The notes: generated by a model not told the origin, from the letters alone. 64,000 nt of DNA from Rickettsia tillamookensis (GCF_016743795.2 NZ_CP060138.2:496001-560000); one strand, 5' to 3'. Shown: positions 46,831 through 55,671, counted from the stretch's first letter. Translations and numbers: made by a program.

Positions 46831-47454
46831 CTATTTCTGGATTCCTGCTTTCGCAGGAATGACATCAGTTGCCTTTTCATCCCCGGGTAATACGTAAGTC
46901 GGGCTATGCCAGTGAGAGCTAAAATCAAACTCACGATATTCTATATCTAAATCGACCGGCTCATAAGCCACTTTCTTTAGATTCTCGTCATATTTAACCT
47001 GCATATAACCAGTTAACGGGAAATCTTTACGCAAAGGATGTCCCTCAAATTCGTAATCGGTTAATATGCGTCTTTTATCGTCATTGCCATCGAAATTTAC
47101 CCCGTACATATCGTAAACTTCACGCTCATACCAACAAGCGGCACTAAATATATTCATAGCTGAAGGTATGTTTTCTTTTTCAGATATATATACTTTTATT
47201 ATAAGACGCTTATTTAATTTTAGGCTTAGTAAGTTGTAAACTACTTCAAATCTTTTATCTCTTTCAGGAAAATCAGAGCCGAATAAATCAGTAAGTACAG
47301 TAAAACGTAATTCTTCCGATTCTTTTAAAGCTTTTAAAAACGGTAATAAAAAATTCGATTCAATTTTGTAAGCTAAATAATCCTTAACTTTAATAGGCTT
47401 TATTAAAATGCTAGATTTAGCAGCAAGCTTTTCAATGAGTTTGTCTAGCGTCAT
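46831..47454 (-). CDS. nuoC: NADH-quinone oxidoreductase subunit C, repeat-extended
   Basis: NuoC is the 30-kDa connecting subunit of complex I. The 207-residue protein has [37 protein letters not shown] and [10 protein letters not shown], all diagnostic. The native end is around VLPGDEKAT. The final residues [11 protein letters not shown] come from a family A repeat at 46838-46864, followed directly by the stop. It starts inside the nuoB end (23-bp overlap). Confidence 0.95.
   Translation of the reverse strand: MTLDKLIEKLAAKSSILIKPIKVKDYLAYKIESNFLLPFLKALKESEELRFTVLTDLFGSDFPERDKRFEVVYNLLSLKLNKRLIIKVYISEKENIPSAMNIFSAACWYEREVYDMYGVNFDGNDDKRRILTDYEFEGHPLRKDFPLTGYMQVKYDENLKKVAYEPVDLDIEYREFDFSSHWHSPTYVLPGDEKATDVIPAKAGIQK
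46838..46864. repeat. Family A palindrome encoding the nuoC tail
   Basis: Hairpin TTCCTGC..GCAGGAA within GGATTCC..GAATGACA. Translated on the minus strand it gives VIPAKAGIQ. Confidence 0.85.
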
Positions 47455-47956
47455 ACTTAAAACCTGTAGTACGTTTAATTTTTTTCTGTAACTGCATAAG
47501 TCCGTAAATTAATGCTTCGGCAGTAGGAGGGCAGCCAGGGACATATACGTCAACCGGCACGATTCTATCACAGCCGCGTACTACCGAATAGGAAAAATGG
47601 TAATACCCGCCGCCGTTAGCACAGCTACCCATTGAGAGTACCCATTTAGGCTCAGCCATTTGATCATATACTTTACGTAGAGCCGGTGCCATTTTATTAG
47701 TAAGCGTTCCTGCGACTATCATAAGGTCGGACTGTCTTGGGCTTGGTCTAAACAGCATACCGAAGCGATCCATATCATATCTACTTGCTGCTGCCTGCAT
47801 CATCTCAACAGCACAACAAGCAAGCCCAAAAGTCATAGGCCATAAAGAATTAGCTCTTGCCCAGCCTATAACATCATCAACTTTAGTTAGTAAGAACCCT
47901 CTATTAGAAAGCTCATTATTTAATAATTCGTCTTCTTGATAAAAGTTATTTTTCAT
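47432..47956 (-). CDS. nuoB: NADH-quinone oxidoreductase subunit B
   Basis: NuoB (20-kDa) carries the N2 [4Fe-4S] cluster of complex I. The 174-residue protein shows the cysteine set: [24 protein letters not shown], and [12 protein letters not shown], plus [20 protein letters not shown]. Length is normal. It overlaps nuoC by 23 bp. An RPE separates it from nuoA. Confidence 0.97.
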   Translation of the reverse strand: MKNNFYQEDELLNNELSNRGFLLTKVDDVIGWARANSLWPMTFGLACCAVEMMQAAASRYDMDRFGMLFRPSPRQSDLMIVAGTLTNKMAPALRKVYDQMAEPKWVLSMGSCANGGGYYHFSYSVVRGCDRIVPVDVYVPGCPPTAEALIYGLMQLQKKIKRTTGFKYDARQTH

Positions 47957-48004
47957 ATTATTATCTCTTGTTATAACTCAACTTTCCAAATCTATAAGAA
48001 TTAG

Positions 48005-48129
48005 GTATACGAAGATCAACTTGGAAAAGAGCAAGGAGCTTTGAAGCTTTTGACCGCAGCGTAGATAAACTACGTGAGGATCAAAAGCAAAAAGCGACGC
48101 CGCCAATTTTTCAAGTTCATCGAGTATAC
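48005..48129. repeat. RPE between nuoA and nuoB
   Basis: TATACGAAGATCAACTTGG and, at the right, CCAATTTTTCAAGTTCATCG ending GAGTATAC. The internal GACCGCAGCGTAGA / ACGTGAGGATC arms match the RPE at 45395. The right end touches the nuoA TAG stop. Confidence 0.9.
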
Positions 48130-48500
48130 TACCAGTCTAAAGCTCCTTTCTTCCATTCATATATGAACCCGATAGTAAGTACGAATAAGAAAAATATCAT
48201 TGAGAAAAAGCCTATTTTACCTATCATATTAAGGCTAATAGCCCAAGGCACTAAAAATGCGATTTCAAGGTCAAAGATAATAAATAAAATAGCAACTAAG
48301 TAAAAACGTATGTCAAATTTTGACCTTGCATCACTAAAAGGTGCAAAACCACACTCATAAGGCTCTAGTTTATCTTTATTATATTTCTTTGTTGCTAATA
48401 GGTTAGGTAGAATCATTATTAAACCGGAAACCAATACCGCAATACCGAAAAATATAGCAATCGGTAGATATTCTTGTAAAAGCTCTGAGTTTTGTAGCAT
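48129..48500 (-). CDS. nuoA: NADH-quinone oxidoreductase subunit A
   Basis: NuoA is a small three-helix membrane subunit of complex I. The 123-residue protein has helices at about 13-33, 66-87 and 92-114, KLEPYECGFAPF (with the conserved EC) between them, and FDLEIAFLVPWA. Length is normal. It begins the nuo block, downstream of waaL on the same strand. Confidence 0.96.
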   Translation of the reverse strand: MLQNSELLQEYLPIAIFFGIAVLVSGLIMILPNLLATKKYNKDKLEPYECGFAPFSDARSKFDIRFYLVAILFIIFDLEIAFLVPWAISLNMIGKIGFFSMIFFLFVLTIGFIYEWKKGALDW

Positions 48501-48524
48501 ATGTTTTTATTGTTTGTTATGTAC

Positions 48525-48600
48525 TGTCATACCGTGGCTTGTCCACGGTATCCAGTCTTTTAATTTTTTTCTGGATCCCGTGGACAAGCCACGGGATGAC
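48525..48600. repeat. Short family B palindrome
   Basis: TGTCATACCGTGGCTTGTCC and inverted GGACAAGCCACGGGATGAC with a reduced 15-bp spacer. Between nuoA and waaL. Confidence 0.8.
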
Positions 48601-48627
48601 CATACTCTATATTTACCTCAAATAGCA

Positions 48628-49815
48628 TCAATTATCAACGACAATATCAGGTTTAACTAGTAACTTCATTAAAACTAGTACCCAAATACCGCTTGATATC
48701 CACCATATTTGCCAAATATTATATGAAATCATGCCGATAATATAGTAATTTATGAAGCATGAATAAGAAGCTGCTCTAAAATTAGAACTCTTTATATTAT
48801 CGATTTGTTTGAGATATTTATAAACTAAGCATAAAAATAATATTAAACCTATTATACCAAGTTCAAGAGTAATTTGTAATATATTATTATGAGGGTGTAG
48901 CGGCAAAGGATGCCATTTTTCTCCGTTGTAATTGATCATTTCACTATTATTGACTTTGATATATTTAGAAGAAGCAAAGCCATAGCCTAAAATCGGTTTT
49001 AGAGTGATTTTATTTGCAACAAAATGCCAAATAAATAAACGATGAGCAGCGGAAGGTTGTGTAGCTAAATATTTTTCAGATAAATCTCGTGGTTCTATTT
49101 GTTTAGCTATAACAGGAAATAGTAACGAGCCGGTAATTAAACTTATTGCAATTAATTTGAAAAATATCGGCTTTATAAACCTTGCTAAAATAAATATTAC
49201 TCCGCCTATACTAAAGCCTAAAAAACTTGCTAAACTATCGGAAATACTTAATAAATAAAGTACTAATATATATAGCATTAATGCGTGTCTTCTTCTGCCG
49301 TTAGAGAGTAAAATGATAATCGCTACCCAAGCAGTAATTGAAAGTAAAGCACAGCCCCTATCTAGCATATATAAGCCAAAATTAGCTTTGAATATTCTTG
49401 TTAGAAATCCATGAGAAGAATATTCGATGAAGAATAATAATATTGCTGTGAGAATTCCGAGTATTAAGGCTTTTTTGAGCTGCAAGCGATTCTCGAAAGG
49501 AGCAGAATTACTAACTGCAAAGCTAAGAGATAAGAGTATGAAAACTTGAGCAAAACTAGCTAAGCTATTAATAGGATGAATTGCGAATAAACAAGATATA
49601 AAGCACCAAGCGATGAATGACATTGTCATACCGTGGCTTGTCCACGGTATCCAGTTAAAAATATTAGTATGTTTAATTGTATTTTTGGATACCGTGGACA
49701 AGCCACGGTATGACATACCCAGCAAAAAAATTGTAACGGTAGCTGCAACTGATAAACCAGAAACCATTCCAAGGCTTGGAATTAAAAACATTAAGCTAGT
49801 GATTAAGTACTGCAT
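48628..49815 (-). CDS. waaL: O-antigen ligase/polymerase-like (WaaL/Wzy family), with in-frame repeat insertion
   Basis: A 395-residue multi-spanning membrane protein that joins O-antigen to lipid A-core, in the periplasmic leaflet. It has about ten hydrophobic segments, and the Wzy_C loop LPLHPHNNILQITLELGIIG with the conserved His. Residues about 34-64 (MSYRGLSTVSKNTIKHTNIF, then NWIPWTSHGMT) are a translated family B repeat, lying between helix 1 and the next, and the frame continues. Its ATG touches the stop of the DUF2155 gene (TAG-ATG), so it is coupled to it. It is the natural partner for the glycan cluster at 18.6-25.8 kb. Confidence 0.85.
   Translation of the reverse strand: MQYLITSLMFLIPSLGMVSGLSVAATVTIFLLGMSYRGLSTVSKNTIKHTNIFNWIPWTSHGMTMSFIAWCFISCLFAIHPINSLASFAQVFILLSLSFAVSNSAPFENRLQLKKALILGILTAILLFFIEYSSHGFLTRIFKANFGLYMLDRGCALLSITAWVAIIILLSNGRRRHALMLYILVLYLLSISDSLASFLGFSIGGVIFILARFIKPIFFKLIAISLITGSLLFPVIAKQIEPRDLSEKYLATQPSAAHRLFIWHFVANKITLKPILGYGFASSKYIKVNNSEMINYNGEKWHPLPLHPHNNILQITLELGIIGLILFLCLVYKYLKQIDNIKSSNFRAASYSCFINYYIIGMISYNIWQIWWISSGIWVLVLMKLLVKPDIVVDN
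49624..49715. repeat. Family B palindrome inside waaL
   Basis: TGTCATACCGTGGCTTGTCC at 49624 and inverted GGACAAGCCACGGTATGACA at 49715. 92 bp, open on the minus strand in the waaL frame. Confidence 0.85.
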
Positions 49816-50289
49816 CTAAAAACAATCTTTAGCAAAAATTTCGTAGATTGGGTGTTCAAATGTTGAAAGTGAAATGCTTGAAGAAATCATCCATCCTTGA
49901 AAGAGTAAATTAGGATCTTCGTCTATTTTATATTCCGTTATGGTCATCAACAAATAATTATCTTCATTATACGGATCAAGGTTTTTTATACATTTATGCA
50001 ATTTGATTTTTATATTACCGAAATATTTCTCTTCCCCGACTTTAAAATTAATTTCTTCAGAAGTGGCAGTAATTTTATTTAGAGCAATAATTTTACCGTT
50101 TGTATAGCTCTTAAACTCGGAACTATCATTAATATTATCGTTTGGATTTAAAATAGGATGATTTTCATCAAGAGGGATAAATACGTCATTTTCAGTATCT
50201 TCAGTTGTAGTAACCGACTCTAAATTTTCTGCAAATATAGAAGAGTAAGCACATATGATCGTGATAAAAACAATTCGTAGTAACTTCAT
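49816..50289 (-). CDS. DUF2155 secreted/periplasmic protein
   Basis: A 157-residue protein with a signal peptide (LLRIVFITIICAYSSIFA-EN). The body resembles alphaproteobacterial DUF2155: GKIIALNKITATSEEINFKV, IKIKLHKCIKNLDP and LLFQGWMISSSISLSTFEHP end in IYEIFAKDC. Two conserved Cys (about 112 and 156) may form a disulfide. Its function is unknown. It is directly upstream of waaL with no gap. Confidence 0.8.
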   Translation of the reverse strand: MKLLRIVFITIICAYSSIFAENLESVTTTEDTENDVFIPLDENHPILNPNDNINDSSEFKSYTNGKIIALNKITATSEEINFKVGEEKYFGNIKIKLHKCIKNLDPYNEDNYLLMTITEYKIDEDPNLLFQGWMISSSISLSTFEHPIYEIFAKDCF

Positions 50290-50358
50290 AAATAAACATA
50301 TTATTTTTCAAAATTATATACTATAGGGGATTAATGGCAATGATAATTTATGATATAT

Positions 50359-50439
50359 GTCATACCGTGGCTTGACCACAGTATCCAGTCTTTTTTTTTA
50401 TTGTTTTTATGGACCCCCTGGTTAAGCCACGGGGTGACA
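50359..50439. repeat. Family B palindrome (eroded)
   Basis: TGTCATACCGTGGCTTGACC left and a diverged GGTTAAGCCACGGGGTGAC right arm. Within the 174-bp gap between the DUF2155 and terminase genes. Confidence 0.75.
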
Positions 50440-50463
50440 GCGGGTTCAGTATGATATAATAAC

Positions 50464-51864
50464 ATGATCCACTCTAAAGAACTCTTAAATTCTATTTTAC
50501 TACAGGATTTTCATAGCTTTATCATTAAGGTATTTAATACTATTAATCCGGGAGCGGAGTATTACTCAAGTAAACATATAAGAATAATTACCGATTATTT
50601 AAATGCCGTGCAAAGCGGTGATATTAATCGTTTAATAATCAATATACCGCCAAGGAGCTTAAAATCTATTTGTGTTAGTGTTGCTTGGCCTGCTTATCTA
50701 CTTGGGGTTAAACCTACCAAAAGGATTATGACTGCCAGCTATTCTCAAATACTTAGCATTAAACACTCGCTAGATTGTCGGTTTATTTTAAATTCCGATT
50801 GGTATAAGGAACTTTTCCCGAATACTATCCTTAGTAAAACCCATAATCAAAAAAGTAAGTTTCTAACGACTGCTAACGGCTTTAGATTTGCAACATCGGT
50901 TGGAGGATCGGCAACAGGTGAGGGCGGTGATATCTTAATTATCGATGATCCTCATAATCCTAAGCAAATTCATTCTTATAAAATACGTAAGAAAGTTATA
51001 GATTGGTTTGAGCAAACTTTTGTTAGCAGACTAAATAATCGTAATAAGGGAGCGATAGTTCTAGTTATGCAGCGTCTTCATACTGATGATTTATCCGGTT
51101 ATCTACTTAATAGTAGCAATTCATGGCATCATTTAAAAATTCCGGCTATTAGCATTCAAGATTACTCCTTTAAATTAATGAATAAAGAATATCAATACCT
51201 TAGCGGTGAGATTTTAGATAACTATAAAGAACCTCCTGATTGCTTAGCAAAGTTAGAGCAGGAAATAGGTAGCTATAATTATAATGCTCAATATTTACAA
51301 GAACCTATAGCTAGGGGGTCATCTTTGCTTAATATGGAGGATATTAGCTTTTATGAAACTCTACCTGAGAAGTTTGATTATTTTATTCAAAGCTGGGATA
51401 CGGCAATTAAAATTTCTGAAGATTCCGATTATAGTGTTTGTACTATATGGGGGATTCTTGAGCAGAAATATTATCTAGTATCATTAGTACGGAAAAAAAT
51501 TAATTATCCTGAGCTTAAAAATATAACGGAAAAATTGGCTAGAGAATATCAGCCAAAATTTATATTAATCGAGGATAAAGCAAGCGGTCAACAATTGATT
51601 CAAGATATAGGATTTTTAGGCGATAATATTAGAGTGATAGGGATTAAGCCAAGATTTGATAAAGTTACAAGATTCGCTTCAGTAGTTCCTTTATTTCAAT
51701 CAGCTAGTGTTTTAATACCCAAACAATCAAGCATAATTTTAAAGGAATTACTGAATTTTCCTCATATTAAAAATGATGATATAGTGGATTCCGTTAGCCA
51801 GTTCCTGAATTTTATGAAGGATAAATTGTTTAAATATCCTGCAAGGATTAGGAGTTTAGTATAA
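50464..51864 (+). CDS. Phage-type terminase large subunit (probable GTA relic)
   Basis: A 466-residue DNA-packaging motor protein. The N-terminal ATPase has the Walker A-like NIPPRSLKSI (about 60-69), a Walker B GGDILIIDDPHNP (154-166) and an arginine-rich MQRLHTDDLSGYL region. The C-terminal RNase H-like nuclease has QSWDTAIK, ILIEDKASG and HIKNDDIVDSV with the expected acidic residues. All motifs are intact. There is no portal, capsid or protease gene nearby, so it is not a prophage. Rickettsiales carry scattered remnants of the alphaproteobacterial gene transfer agent, and this best fits that. Whether it is functional is unknown. Confidence 0.85.
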   Translation: MIHSKELLNSILLQDFHSFIIKVFNTINPGAEYYSSKHIRIITDYLNAVQSGDINRLIINIPPRSLKSICVSVAWPAYLLGVKPTKRIMTASYSQILSIKHSLDCRFILNSDWYKELFPNTILSKTHNQKSKFLTTANGFRFATSVGGSATGEGGDILIIDDPHNPKQIHSYKIRKKVIDWFEQTFVSRLNNRNKGAIVLVMQRLHTDDLSGYLLNSSNSWHHLKIPAISIQDYSFKLMNKEYQYLSGEILDNYKEPPDCLAKLEQEIGSYNYNAQYLQEPIARGSSLLNMEDISFYETLPEKFDYFIQSWDTAIKISEDSDYSVCTIWGILEQKYYLVSLVRKKINYPELKNITEKLAREYQPKFILIEDKASGQQLIQDIGFLGDNIRVIGIKPRFDKVTRFASVVPLFQSASVLIPKQSSIILKELLNFPHIKNDDIVDSVSQFLNFMKDKLFKYPARIRSLV

Positions 51865-51900
51865 AAATAGTTGCTTTTTCGGATGGATGTTGGTAGTATC

Positions 51901-51983
51901 TATGTCATTCCCGCGAAAGCGGGAATCCAGAAAAAATACAATTATCCGTTTATGGATTCCTGCTTTTAGCTAGGAATGACATA
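51901..51983. repeat. Family A inverted doublet
   Basis: A standard copy at 51901-51930 and an altered inverted copy at 51951-51983, whose inner arm is TTTTAGCTAGGAATGAC. A 20-bp spacer. Between terminase and tRNA-Cys. Confidence 0.75.
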
Positions 51984-52006
51984 GGATCGTGGTATGACAC
52001 TGATTC

Positions 52007-52081
52007 GGCTGGGTAGCAAAGTGGTAATGCCGTGGACTGCAAATCCTCTATTCGTCGGTTCGATTCCGACCCTGGCCTCCA
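52007..52081 (+). tRNA. tRNA-Cys (GCA anticodon)
   Basis: A 75-nt cloverleaf including an encoded CCA (52079-52081). The acceptor GGCTGGG pairs with CCTGGCC (two G-U). The T arm is GTCGG-TTCGATT-CCGAC, perfect. The anticodon stem-loop GTGGA-CTGCAAA-TCCTC places GCA at 52039-52041 with T33 and A37, and has one U-U mismatch at the second stem pair. Confidence 0.93.
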
Positions 52082-52102
52082 TTATAGAAATTAAAAAATC
52101 TT

Positions 52103-53020
52103 ATGGAATTTATTTCGCAATTCCTAGAAATGCTTTTAGCCGAGCGAGCATTATCAAAAAATTCTATACTTAGCTATAAGCGTGACCTATTCGATTTTCA
52201 AAACTATCTTGCTAAACAAAGATTATCCGAATTAAATATTACTACAGAGAATGTTAGAGATTGGATTGAGTATCTAGCAAGTAATGATTTACAAGCTCGT
52301 TCAATTAACCGAAAAATATCGACTATAAAAAGCTATTATGAATTTTTAATTAGCGAAAATCATACTGCCTTTACTCCGGTTCTTAACGTAGATTTACCGA
52401 AATACCAAAATAAACTTCCTGAAATATTGTCTATAGATCAAATTAAATCTCTACTTGAATATTGTTCTCAAGATAATTCTCCTGAAGGTATCCGGCTTAA
52501 TGCGATGATTCATTTGCTTTATGCTAGCGGTCTTAGAGTCTCAGAACTTGTTAGTCTTAAGCTTGCTGATATTTTAGCTAATAAAATGTCGGGCAAAGTG
52601 AAGAAAGTATTTTCTGTGCTTGGTAAAGGCAATAAAGAAAGAGTCATAGTAATAAATGAACAGGCAGTTATCTCTATTGCTAAATATCTTGCAATTAGAG
52701 ATGTTTTTGTGAATAAAGCTAAACCAAAAAATCTAATTTATTTATTTCCCTCATCAGCTTTAGCCGGTTATATGACTAGGCAAAATTTTGCAATTCTGTT
52801 AAAATCTGCTGCTCTTTATGCCAATCTTAACCCTGAACATATTTCTCCTCATATATTACGCCACAGCTTTGCAAGTCATTTGCTTGAGGGCGGAGCAGAC
52901 TTAAGAGTAATTCAAGAGCTACTCGGTCATGCTGATATATCAACTACCCAAATATATACTCATCTTCAAACTAATCATCTAAAAAAAGCATTATTGCATC
53001 ACCCTCTTAACAAAAATTAA
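52103..53020 (+). CDS. xerD: Tyrosine recombinase XerD-like
   Basis: A 305-residue site-specific recombinase that resolves chromosome dimers with XerC at dif. The N-terminal SAM-like domain is seen at 1-95 ([20 protein letters not shown]). Catalytic residues are R in [10 protein letters not shown] in [10 protein letters not shown], HxxR in [16 protein letters not shown] in LLGHADIS and Y in TQIYTHL. The [12 protein letters not shown] and HHPL ending fits XerD better than XerC. Only 21 bp follow tRNA-Cys, a common site for integration, but this looks like the housekeeping gene. Confidence 0.9.
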   Translation: MEFISQFLEMLLAERALSKNSILSYKRDLFDFQNYLAKQRLSELNITTENVRDWIEYLASNDLQARSINRKISTIKSYYEFLISENHTAFTPVLNVDLPKYQNKLPEILSIDQIKSLLEYCSQDNSPEGIRLNAMIHLLYASGLRVSELVSLKLADILANKMSGKVKKVFSVLGKGNKERVIVINEQAVISIAKYLAIRDVFVNKAKPKNLIYLFPSSALAGYMTRQNFAILLKSAALYANLNPEHISPHILRHSFASHLLEGGADLRVIQELLGHADISTTQIYTHLQTNHLKKALLHHPLNKN

Positions 53021-53102
53021 TTTATCTTAATCTTTTATAAAGTGCTTGTTAATATTTTTTAACTAAATATAATACGCCTTTTTAATTTAAGGAATAAATT
53101 AT

Positions 53103-54164
53103 ATGAAGCTAAAAGAAATTATGCTCTCTTGTATTAGTAAACCTAGAGAAATTGAAGAAAAATATCCTAGATTAGCTCAAAAGAAAGAATCAGGATTCAA
53201 TGTTTATTCCGGGTTAGGTCAAAGAAACTTAGAAAGAGAAGAATTATGTGATGAAGCATCACATAATTTAGCAAATTTAGTTATCAAAGAAATAGATAAC
53301 GAAAATTTTGATTTTGGGATTTTACAAAAGATGCAGCAGGCTTTTAGCATTGCAAGTAAGCAAAAACAAAGAAAAGCTTTTATAAGTTTTTTAGATAAAG
53401 AGCTTAATAAAGAGCAGTTACATAAACTCAGTCAAGCAATAATGGAAAATGCAGATGAATTAATGCCGGATGATGATCCTAATTTCGTTTGTCGTACTCC
53501 TAATAATAAAGTTTTTCAAGAAATATTATTGTTGGAAGCAGAAAGAAACAATTTTGCTGTAGAAGTTGATAAAAAAGGAACTTTAAAAATTAACTTTCCT
53601 AGCAAGATACTTGAACTTTACAAGTTATTAGTAGATAATTTTTATTTGAAAAACTTTGAAAAAGAGAAATTGCAGAAAAAATTATATCAGGAATTGTTCC
53701 CTGATTGTCAAATTCCTTTTGAAGAACTAATTGAAAAAGAGAAATTGCAGAAAAAATTATATCAAGAATTGTTCCCTGATTGTCAAATTCCTTTTGAAGA
53801 ATTAATTGAAGAAGTAAGTTTTTTTGAAAATTTTATTGAATGCTTAAAAGAATTTTATATTAAAAATAGCTTAGCACAAAGCATAATGTTTTTACTTGTG
53901 AGTGAATATATTAGAGAAAGTAGTGTAAGTGAAGAATTACTTGAATTAGATATATTTAAAAAATTATTTGAAGAAAAAATGTCATTATATGGAACTTCTG
54001 ATGATTTTAAATTATCCGTTGTTCAGCGTGTTTTAAATGATAAAAACGGTGTTTATATTAGCAATTTAACATCTTCAAATATATTAGAGCTAGTAAATCA
54101 TAGTCAACCAGATGGTGAGATAGTATCAATAGAAATTCTAGGAAATAGCGAAAGTCCAGTATGA
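53103..54164 (+). CDS. Rickettsia-type hypothetical, tandem paralogue 1
   Basis: A 353-residue soluble protein of unknown function. Residues about 55-148 form a module shared with the next gene (NLANLVIKEIDNENFDF..LQKMQQAFSIASKQKQRKAF..PNFVCRTPNNKVFQ). Two exact-looking 25-residue repeats (EKEKLQKKLYQELFPDCQIP + FEELI) follow from about 186. The remainder is helical and acidic. There is no signal peptide. The lineage-restricted, low-complexity helical nature suggests a possible secreted effector, but that is inference. The next gene is a diverged partner. Confidence 0.65.
   Translation: MKLKEIMLSCISKPREIEEKYPRLAQKKESGFNVYSGLGQRNLEREELCDEASHNLANLVIKEIDNENFDFGILQKMQQAFSIASKQKQRKAFISFLDKELNKEQLHKLSQAIMENADELMPDDDPNFVCRTPNNKVFQEILLLEAERNNFAVEVDKKGTLKINFPSKILELYKLLVDNFYLKNFEKEKLQKKLYQELFPDCQIPFEELIEKEKLQKKLYQELFPDCQIPFEELIEEVSFFENFIECLKEFYIKNSLAQSIMFLLVSEYIRESSVSEELLELDIFKKLFEEKMSLYGTSDDFKLSVVQRVLNDKNGVYISNLTSSNILELVNHSQPDGEIVSIEILGNSESPV
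53658..53807 (+). repeat. 75-bp direct tandem duplication in coding sequence
   Basis: Copies 53658-53732 and 53733-53807 differ at two third-codon positions (CAG/CAA and CTA/TTA). The unit encodes 25 residues. Confidence 0.95.
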
Positions 54165-54275
54165 CTTTCTAGATACTGTCTTAAAGTTTTGATTATAAAT
54201 ATAGTAAAAACCTCTAGAAATTAATTTAATCTATCATTAATATTTAAATAATTATAAGTTAGATTAATATTAAAT

Positions 54276-55451
54276 ATGGCTACAAAAAATAAAAAAGAAA
54301 CAGTGAATACTGAAACAAAAAATTTAGCAAATTTAGTTATCAAAGAAATAGGTAACGAAAATTTTGATTTTGATGTTTTGCAAAAGATGCAGCAAGCTTT
54401 TAGTACTGCAAGTAAGCAAAAACAAAGGGAAGCTTTTATAAGTTTTTTAGATAAAAAGCTTAATAAGGAGCAGTTACATAAGCTCAATCAAGCAATAATG
54501 GAAAATGCAAATGAATTAATGCCGGATAATGATCCTAATTTTGTTTGTCGTACTCCTAATAATAAAGTTTTTCAAGGAATATTATTGTTGGAAGCAAAAC
54601 GCTCAGGTATGAAAGCAAAATTTAATGATAAAGGAGAATTACAATCTCTTGATGTAAAAGATATAACCCAGGAAATATTAGATCACTATCGTATTTTACA
54701 AGAAAAATTTTATCCTAAAAGAAACTCTAAAGATTTAGTAGATAGTAGAATAGCTCAAAGTATTAATTTTTTATTATATGCTCCACTTTTTCGAGAATCA
54801 GAAATATATGAGAAAATATATAAAAAATCACCGGAAGAAGCATTGAAAATAGAAGGAGGAATAGCTGCTCCTAACGGTAAGTATGTTAAACAATTAGTAG
54901 ATGCTAAAATAGGAACTAATATACATTTTAATCCCAAAGAAAATTTAGAAAATAAAGCAAATGAAGGAAAAGAGACTAAGATATCTTCAATAATTGAAAA
55001 AGCAATAACAAAACTTGAGAAAGACAAAAAAGTAAGTATTGAAGATAAGAGACGAGAAGAAATAAAAAAGCATTTATCTAAATCCTTAGAAGGAGCTTCT
55101 GATTATATATTAACCTTCAAAAAAAATGATTTAGTAGATATAATACATCAAGAATTAGATAAAAGACAAACTTGGTGGTCAAAGATTGTTAATTATATAA
55201 GTATAAAATCATATTCCATTTCTAAAGAAAATCTTGAGAAAATAGGAAAAATAGTAAATAGTGAAATTAAAAATTCTCATACTCCTTTAAAGGTAGAAGT
55301 ACAAGAACAGTTAAAACAAATCTCAAAAGAGTTAAATAGATTAAATAATCCGGCATTGCCGTCAGAAGCTAAAAAGGTTCAGGCAAAATCCAAAAAACCG
55401 CCTGTTCCTCCAAAACCCGAACACCTCAAAAAAAGAAATCATGGATTATAA
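54276..55451 (+). CDS. Rickettsia-type hypothetical, tandem paralogue 2, with SH3-ligand-like tail
   Basis: A 391-residue soluble protein. Residues 15-108 are nearly identical to the module of the preceding gene (LVIKEIGNENFDFDVLQKMQ). After that the two diverge. The middle is a helical, charged region; a coiled coil lies around 325-360 (VQEQLKQISKELNRLNN). The extreme C terminus is KKPPVPPKPEHLKKRN, which holds PPVPPKP, a match to the class II SH3 ligand consensus PxxPx(K/R). Such a tail in an intracellular pathogen suggests a host-signalling effector, but no secretion signal is evident. Confidence 0.65.
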   Translation: MATKNKKETVNTETKNLANLVIKEIGNENFDFDVLQKMQQAFSTASKQKQREAFISFLDKKLNKEQLHKLNQAIMENANELMPDNDPNFVCRTPNNKVFQGILLLEAKRSGMKAKFNDKGELQSLDVKDITQEILDHYRILQEKFYPKRNSKDLVDSRIAQSINFLLYAPLFRESEIYEKIYKKSPEEALKIEGGIAAPNGKYVKQLVDAKIGTNIHFNPKENLENKANEGKETKISSIIEKAITKLEKDKKVSIEDKRREEIKKHLSKSLEGASDYILTFKKNDLVDIIHQELDKRQTWWSKIVNYISIKSYSISKENLEKIGKIVNSEIKNSHTPLKVEVQEQLKQISKELNRLNNPALPSEAKKVQAKSKKPPVPPKPEHLKKRNHGL

Positions 55452-55592
55452 TGTCATTCCTAGCTAAAAGCGGGAATCCAAGGCTTTGGGATGTCATCCC
55501 GTGGCTTGACCACGGGATGCAGTTAAAAATACTAAAATTATTAGTATTTTTTATTGTTTTTATGGACCTAGTTAGCAAGCCACGGGGTGACA
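55451..55592. repeat. Family A copy followed by family B palindrome
   Basis: An altered family A copy at 55451-55480 (CTAGCTAAAAGCGGGAATCC) is joined, after a few bases, to a family B element at 55492-55592 with the ACTAAAATTATTAGT centre. The block begins at the stop of paralogue 2. Confidence 0.8.
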
Positions 55593-55671
55593 CATTGGAT
55601 TTTACTGGTCCACGCAACAACGTCATGCAGGAATGATATCGAACACGTTTAATGATCTATGCAATAATAAT

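Noticed and set aside
50464..53020. Prophage or integrative element at tRNA-Cys (terminase plus xerD)
   Set aside because: No structural phage genes and no tRNA 3' duplication were found; the recombinase looks like housekeeping XerD.
55426..55636. Open frames on both strands after paralogue 2
   Set aside because: Both are repeat translations (YRGL and WLDHGMQ types).
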